Both the position numbers and the translations under genes were made by a program. Below, one piece after another: positions 12,929 to 14,021 of a DNA stretch of 14,021 bases. Source of the stretch: an uncultured Mailhella sp. (lineage in GTDB: Bacteria; Desulfobacterota; Desulfovibrionia; Desulfovibrionales; Desulfovibrionaceae). Numbering within the stretch: the stretch's first letter is position 1; each line of letters begins with the position of its first letter. Below the pieces are notes generated by a model. The model had not been told where the DNA came from and did no database searches. It saw nothing but the letters and a program-made list of their open reading frames with translations. The stretch covers positions 1-14,021 of the forward strand of contig CAOMFZ010000038.1 in assembly GCA_948482415.1 (NCBI GenBank), given 5' to 3'.

Positions 12929-14021
12929 ATGCCAAAACCACATCAAGTCCGTCACTCACAGCAAACTGAGCAAAAAGAAAGTACGATACAAGTTTTATCT
13001 GCACTATGCAATCGTAATTTTACTGTTGTCACTCTGATAAATTTCTTTATCATGACAACATATTATATGATTTTTATTACCAGTACCTTCTATGCACAAA
13101 AAAATTTTTCCCTTAATCTTAGTGATGCGGGTCTCACAGCAGGGCTTATGGTCATTGGCTGTCTTGTCGGGAGATTTCTTACGGGCAATTTATTATCATT
13201 TTTTCACTGCAAAAAATTATTATTTGCAGGATTAATATTCTATATACTCTGCATTTCCGCTTCTTTTTATATCCATTCAGTTTTTGAACTCTATGTGCAG
13301 CGTTTCTTTTCAGGAATGGGCATGGGCATTATTGCCACAATCACAGGAACACTTATTGCCTATATTGTTCCGCAAAAATATCATGGCTTAGGGATAAGTT
13401 TATTTAGCATGAGCACTGCCCTTTCCCTGGCTCTTGGTCCTTTTTTTGGAATACTTTTATTAAATTATGTGGAATATCTTTCCATTATAAAAATAGATGT
13501 AATTATAGCAATAAGCTGTCTGCTCTTTTTCTTTTTATTAAAACAAATCCCCTATTCCGTAAAACATCACAGACCATTTTTTGAACTCTACAGCTATATT
13601 GACCCTCGTGTGGTTCGCTTTTCCCTTGTGGCGCTGCTCATGTGCCTGAGCTATGGCTGTAATCAGGCATTCATCACTTCCTATGCCAGTGAACGGGATT
13701 TAATCCATGCCGCAAGTTTGTTCTATTTGTTTTATGCATTTTCTGCCATTGCTACCCGTCCAATTACCGGCTCTTTATATGATAAAAGAGGAGAAAATTA
13801 TATTTTCGTTTTCATTTTTCTTTTTACCATTATTTCTCTTTGCACGCTGGCATTTGCAAAAAACAGTTTTACCCTCTTATTAGCCGGCGTTCTCTTTGGC
13901 ATTGGATTTGGAAACTTTCATTCACTCGGACAAGTGGTTGCGCTGACTCTTGTCACAAAATCCCGTTATCCGCAAGCCACAACAACATTCTTTGTGTTAT
14001 TTGATTTAGGAATAGGAATTG
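12929..14021 (+). CDS. Second MFS transporter, 3' end outside window
   Basis: Translation from the ATG at 12929 stays open to the window edge, giving 364 residues. AGAGG (12918-12922) lies 6 bases upstream. A polar N-terminal tail of about 33 residues precedes the first of at least ten hydrophobic segments. MFS hallmarks are GLMVIGCLVGRFLTGNLL (loop 2-3 motif A region, atypical), YVQRFFSGMGMGIIATITGTLIAYIV (helix 4-5), GISLFSMSTALSLALGPFFGILL (helix 5) and ATRPITGSLYDKRGENYIF (the second motif A-like loop, with D..G). These resemble drug or metallophore exporters of the DHA1/CntE type. It is clearly not a paralogue of the adjacent AraJ-like protein, to which it shows little similarity by eye. 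It starts 39 bases after that gene, so it is likely in the same operon. About 30-50 residues are probably missing. Confidence 0.85.
   Translation, partial: MPKPHQVRHSQQTEQKESTIQVLSALCNRNFTVVTLINFFIMTTYYMIFITSTFYAQKNFSLNLSDAGLTAGLMVIGCLVGRFLTGNLLSFFHCKKLLFAGLIFYILCISASFYIHSVFELYVQRFFSGMGMGIIATITGTLIAYIVPQKYHGLGISLFSMSTALSLALGPFFGILLLNYVEYLSIIKIDVIIAISCLLFFFLLKQIPYSVKHHRPFFELYSYIDPRVVRFSLVALLMCLSYGCNQAFITSYASERDLIHAASLFYLFYAFSAIATRPITGSLYDKRGENYIFVFIFLFTIISLCTLAFAKNSFTLLLAGVLFGIGFGNFHSLGQVVALTLVTKSRYPQATTTFFVLFDLGIGI

Noticed and set aside
1..14021. CRISPR array, phage genes, toxin-antitoxin or other defence system
   Set aside because: No regularly spaced repeats, integrase, nuclease or small paired toxin/antitoxin genes were seen; all long coding frames are accounted for by recognised families.

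Overview
This 14 kb window looks like an ordinary chromosomal segment of an AT-rich Gram-negative bacterium, probably a low-G+C relative of the Desulfovibrionaceae (Desulfobacterota). That placement is inference. It rests on the tRNA-Leu / tig / clpP / clpX / lon order, which I recall from Desulfovibrio, on the style of the trigger factor and Lon proteins, and on a repeat resembling intergenic repeats of that group. No sequence search was possible. Gene density is high. The longest non-coding stretch is 3793-4030 (238 bases), so no gap exceeds 300 bases.

Layout. (1) 1-552, minus strand: the N-terminal part of a secreted alpha/beta-hydrolase-like protein, cut by the window edge. (2) 639-1841, plus strand: the ribosomal operon rpsF-rpsR-rplI, with a good sigma-70 promoter, a leader hairpin and a strong intrinsic terminator. 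(3) 1886-2284: a MutT-type Nudix hydrolase whose stop codon lies inside a 145-bp MITE-like element (2282-2426). That element separates it from a convergent MATE efflux gene (2437-3792, minus). The MATE promoter carries two near-identical 12-bp operator-like repeats on its -35 and -10 boxes. (4) 4031-9984, plus strand: tRNA-Leu(UAG), then tig, clpP, clpX and lon, a protein-folding and proteolysis block. It has a sigma-54-like site after tig, a hairpin in the clpP leader, and a terminator-like hairpin between clpX and lon. (5) 10088-14021, plus strand: a TetR-family regulator with two adjacent perfect palindromes at its promoter, an aldo/keto reductase, an AraJ-type MFS exporter and a second, different MFS transporter that runs off the window.

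How the genes fit together. Regions 2 and 4 are housekeeping: ribosome assembly, then co-translational folding by trigger factor and degradation by ClpXP and Lon. Regions 3 and 5 are accessory: nucleotide sanitation, drug/toxin efflux by MATE, and a TetR-controlled cassette pairing reductive detoxification with export. The TetR ligand domain has nine cysteines, so a thiol-reactive or oxidising signal is possible but unproven.

I found no CRISPR array, phage, toxin-antitoxin pair or clearly new system. The most interesting signals are in the non-coding DNA: the nested-palindrome MITE, the two duplicated operators, the sigma-54-like site before clpP and the clpX-lon hairpin.
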